Of a stretch of DNA of 64,000 bases, positions 63,548-64,000 are shown piece by piece (the first letter of the stretch is position 1; every line of letters starts with the position of its first letter). A model generated the notes under the pieces. The model saw nothing but the letters and a program-made list of their open reading frames with translations. It was not told the origin of the DNA and did not search any database. The position numbers and the translations under genes are program-made. This stretch comes from Phalacrocorax aristotelis (taxonomy: Eukaryota; Chordata; Aves; Suliformes; Phalacrocoracidae). Location of the stretch: contig NC_134278.1 in NCBI RefSeq assembly GCF_949628215.1, forward strand, positions 38,334,115-38,398,114. Reading direction: 5' to 3'.

Positions 63548-64000
63548 CCACTGGGTCTCCTCTGTGTGCCCCTATAGCAGAGACCTAACAGCTGCCTTTC
63601 AATGGAAAGTACCTGAAATATTGCAACACCAAGTCCTGTGGTCACTGGTCCAAGCAGAAGCAGTAGATGCAAGGCCTGGCCATCCATGTATTGATCAGGG
63701 AAGTAGGCAGACAGAGTAACCAGCAATTGCTCTCTGTGTATAATGCAGTAACAGGAGAAGAGCTGAGGAGGAAGCAGGTGCTGCCCATGTCTCAGACCAC
63801 TGTTTTAAAACAGCACCACAGTGCCCAGCTTTGTTAAATACAGCCTTACTGCAAATGTGGTACCTCTTCATCACGTAAATGTGAAATAGTGCTTCTGCTA
63901 CTGGTTAAAGTACAACCTCCTCAGGAAAACATCCAGCTTATGCCTGTGGCGCTATATATATATACACACACACCCCTCCATATCTCTGTGCCTATAGATA
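63548..64000. other. Intergenic end of window
   Basis: No gene is seen. A short TA/CA-type simple repeat lies near 63952-63975. Confidence 0.6.

Noticed and set aside
1..64000. CRISPR arrays, bacterial operons, rRNA or tRNA genes
   Set aside because: No regularly spaced repeats, ribosome-binding-site-led gene clusters, or recognisable cloverleaf or rRNA sequence were seen. The genome is plainly vertebrate.

Overview
The window is vertebrate nuclear DNA, almost certainly from a bird. It is AT-rich intergenic or intronic sequence with sharp CpG islands, two 5'-truncated CR1 LINEs with their ATTCTRTG-type 3' repeats, and long terminal repeats of a family I recognise from avian endogenous retroviruses. 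Nothing looks bacterial, plasmid-borne or CRISPR-like.

Layout. 1-7.6 kb: AT-rich DNA with no exon I can recognise. 7.85-8.48 kb: a CpG-island promoter with CCAAT and GC boxes. From human gene order next to TPBG, and from the CCAAT orientation, I infer it is the minus-strand IBTK promoter, which would make 1-8 kb IBTK intron. 8.5-35.4 kb: intergenic, with a minus-strand CR1 (22.05-22.96 kb) and a minus-strand solo LTR (28.38-28.98 kb). 35.46-37.7 kb: a very GC-rich island holding the one clear host gene, TPBG (trophoblast glycoprotein, 5T4). Its 375-codon reading frame lies in one exon at 36848-37975, and the 5' UTR probably contains an intron (35948-36663). Poly(A) signals lie at 38665 and, more distally, at 40976. 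41-57 kb: intergenic, with a plus-strand solo LTR (53250-53834) flanked by a perfect 5-bp duplication. 57063-60259: a compact LTR retrotransposon on the minus strand. 62.7-63.55 kb: a second minus-strand CR1.

The most unusual object is the 3.2-kb LTR element. It has two LTRs and a polypurine tract, but its interior has room for only one gene. That gene is an uninterrupted 577-codon frame that I read as an avian ERV Gag-like protein. Its first ~125 residues are strongly hydrophobic, with about four possible membrane segments, which is not expected of an ordinary Gag matrix region. No protease, reverse transcriptase, RNase H or envelope frame is present, so the element would need enzymes from elsewhere.

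One host gene is identified by protein sequence (TPBG) and one is inferred from a promoter plus synteny (IBTK). The two would be transcribed divergently. Everything else is transposon-derived or sequence in which I see no function.
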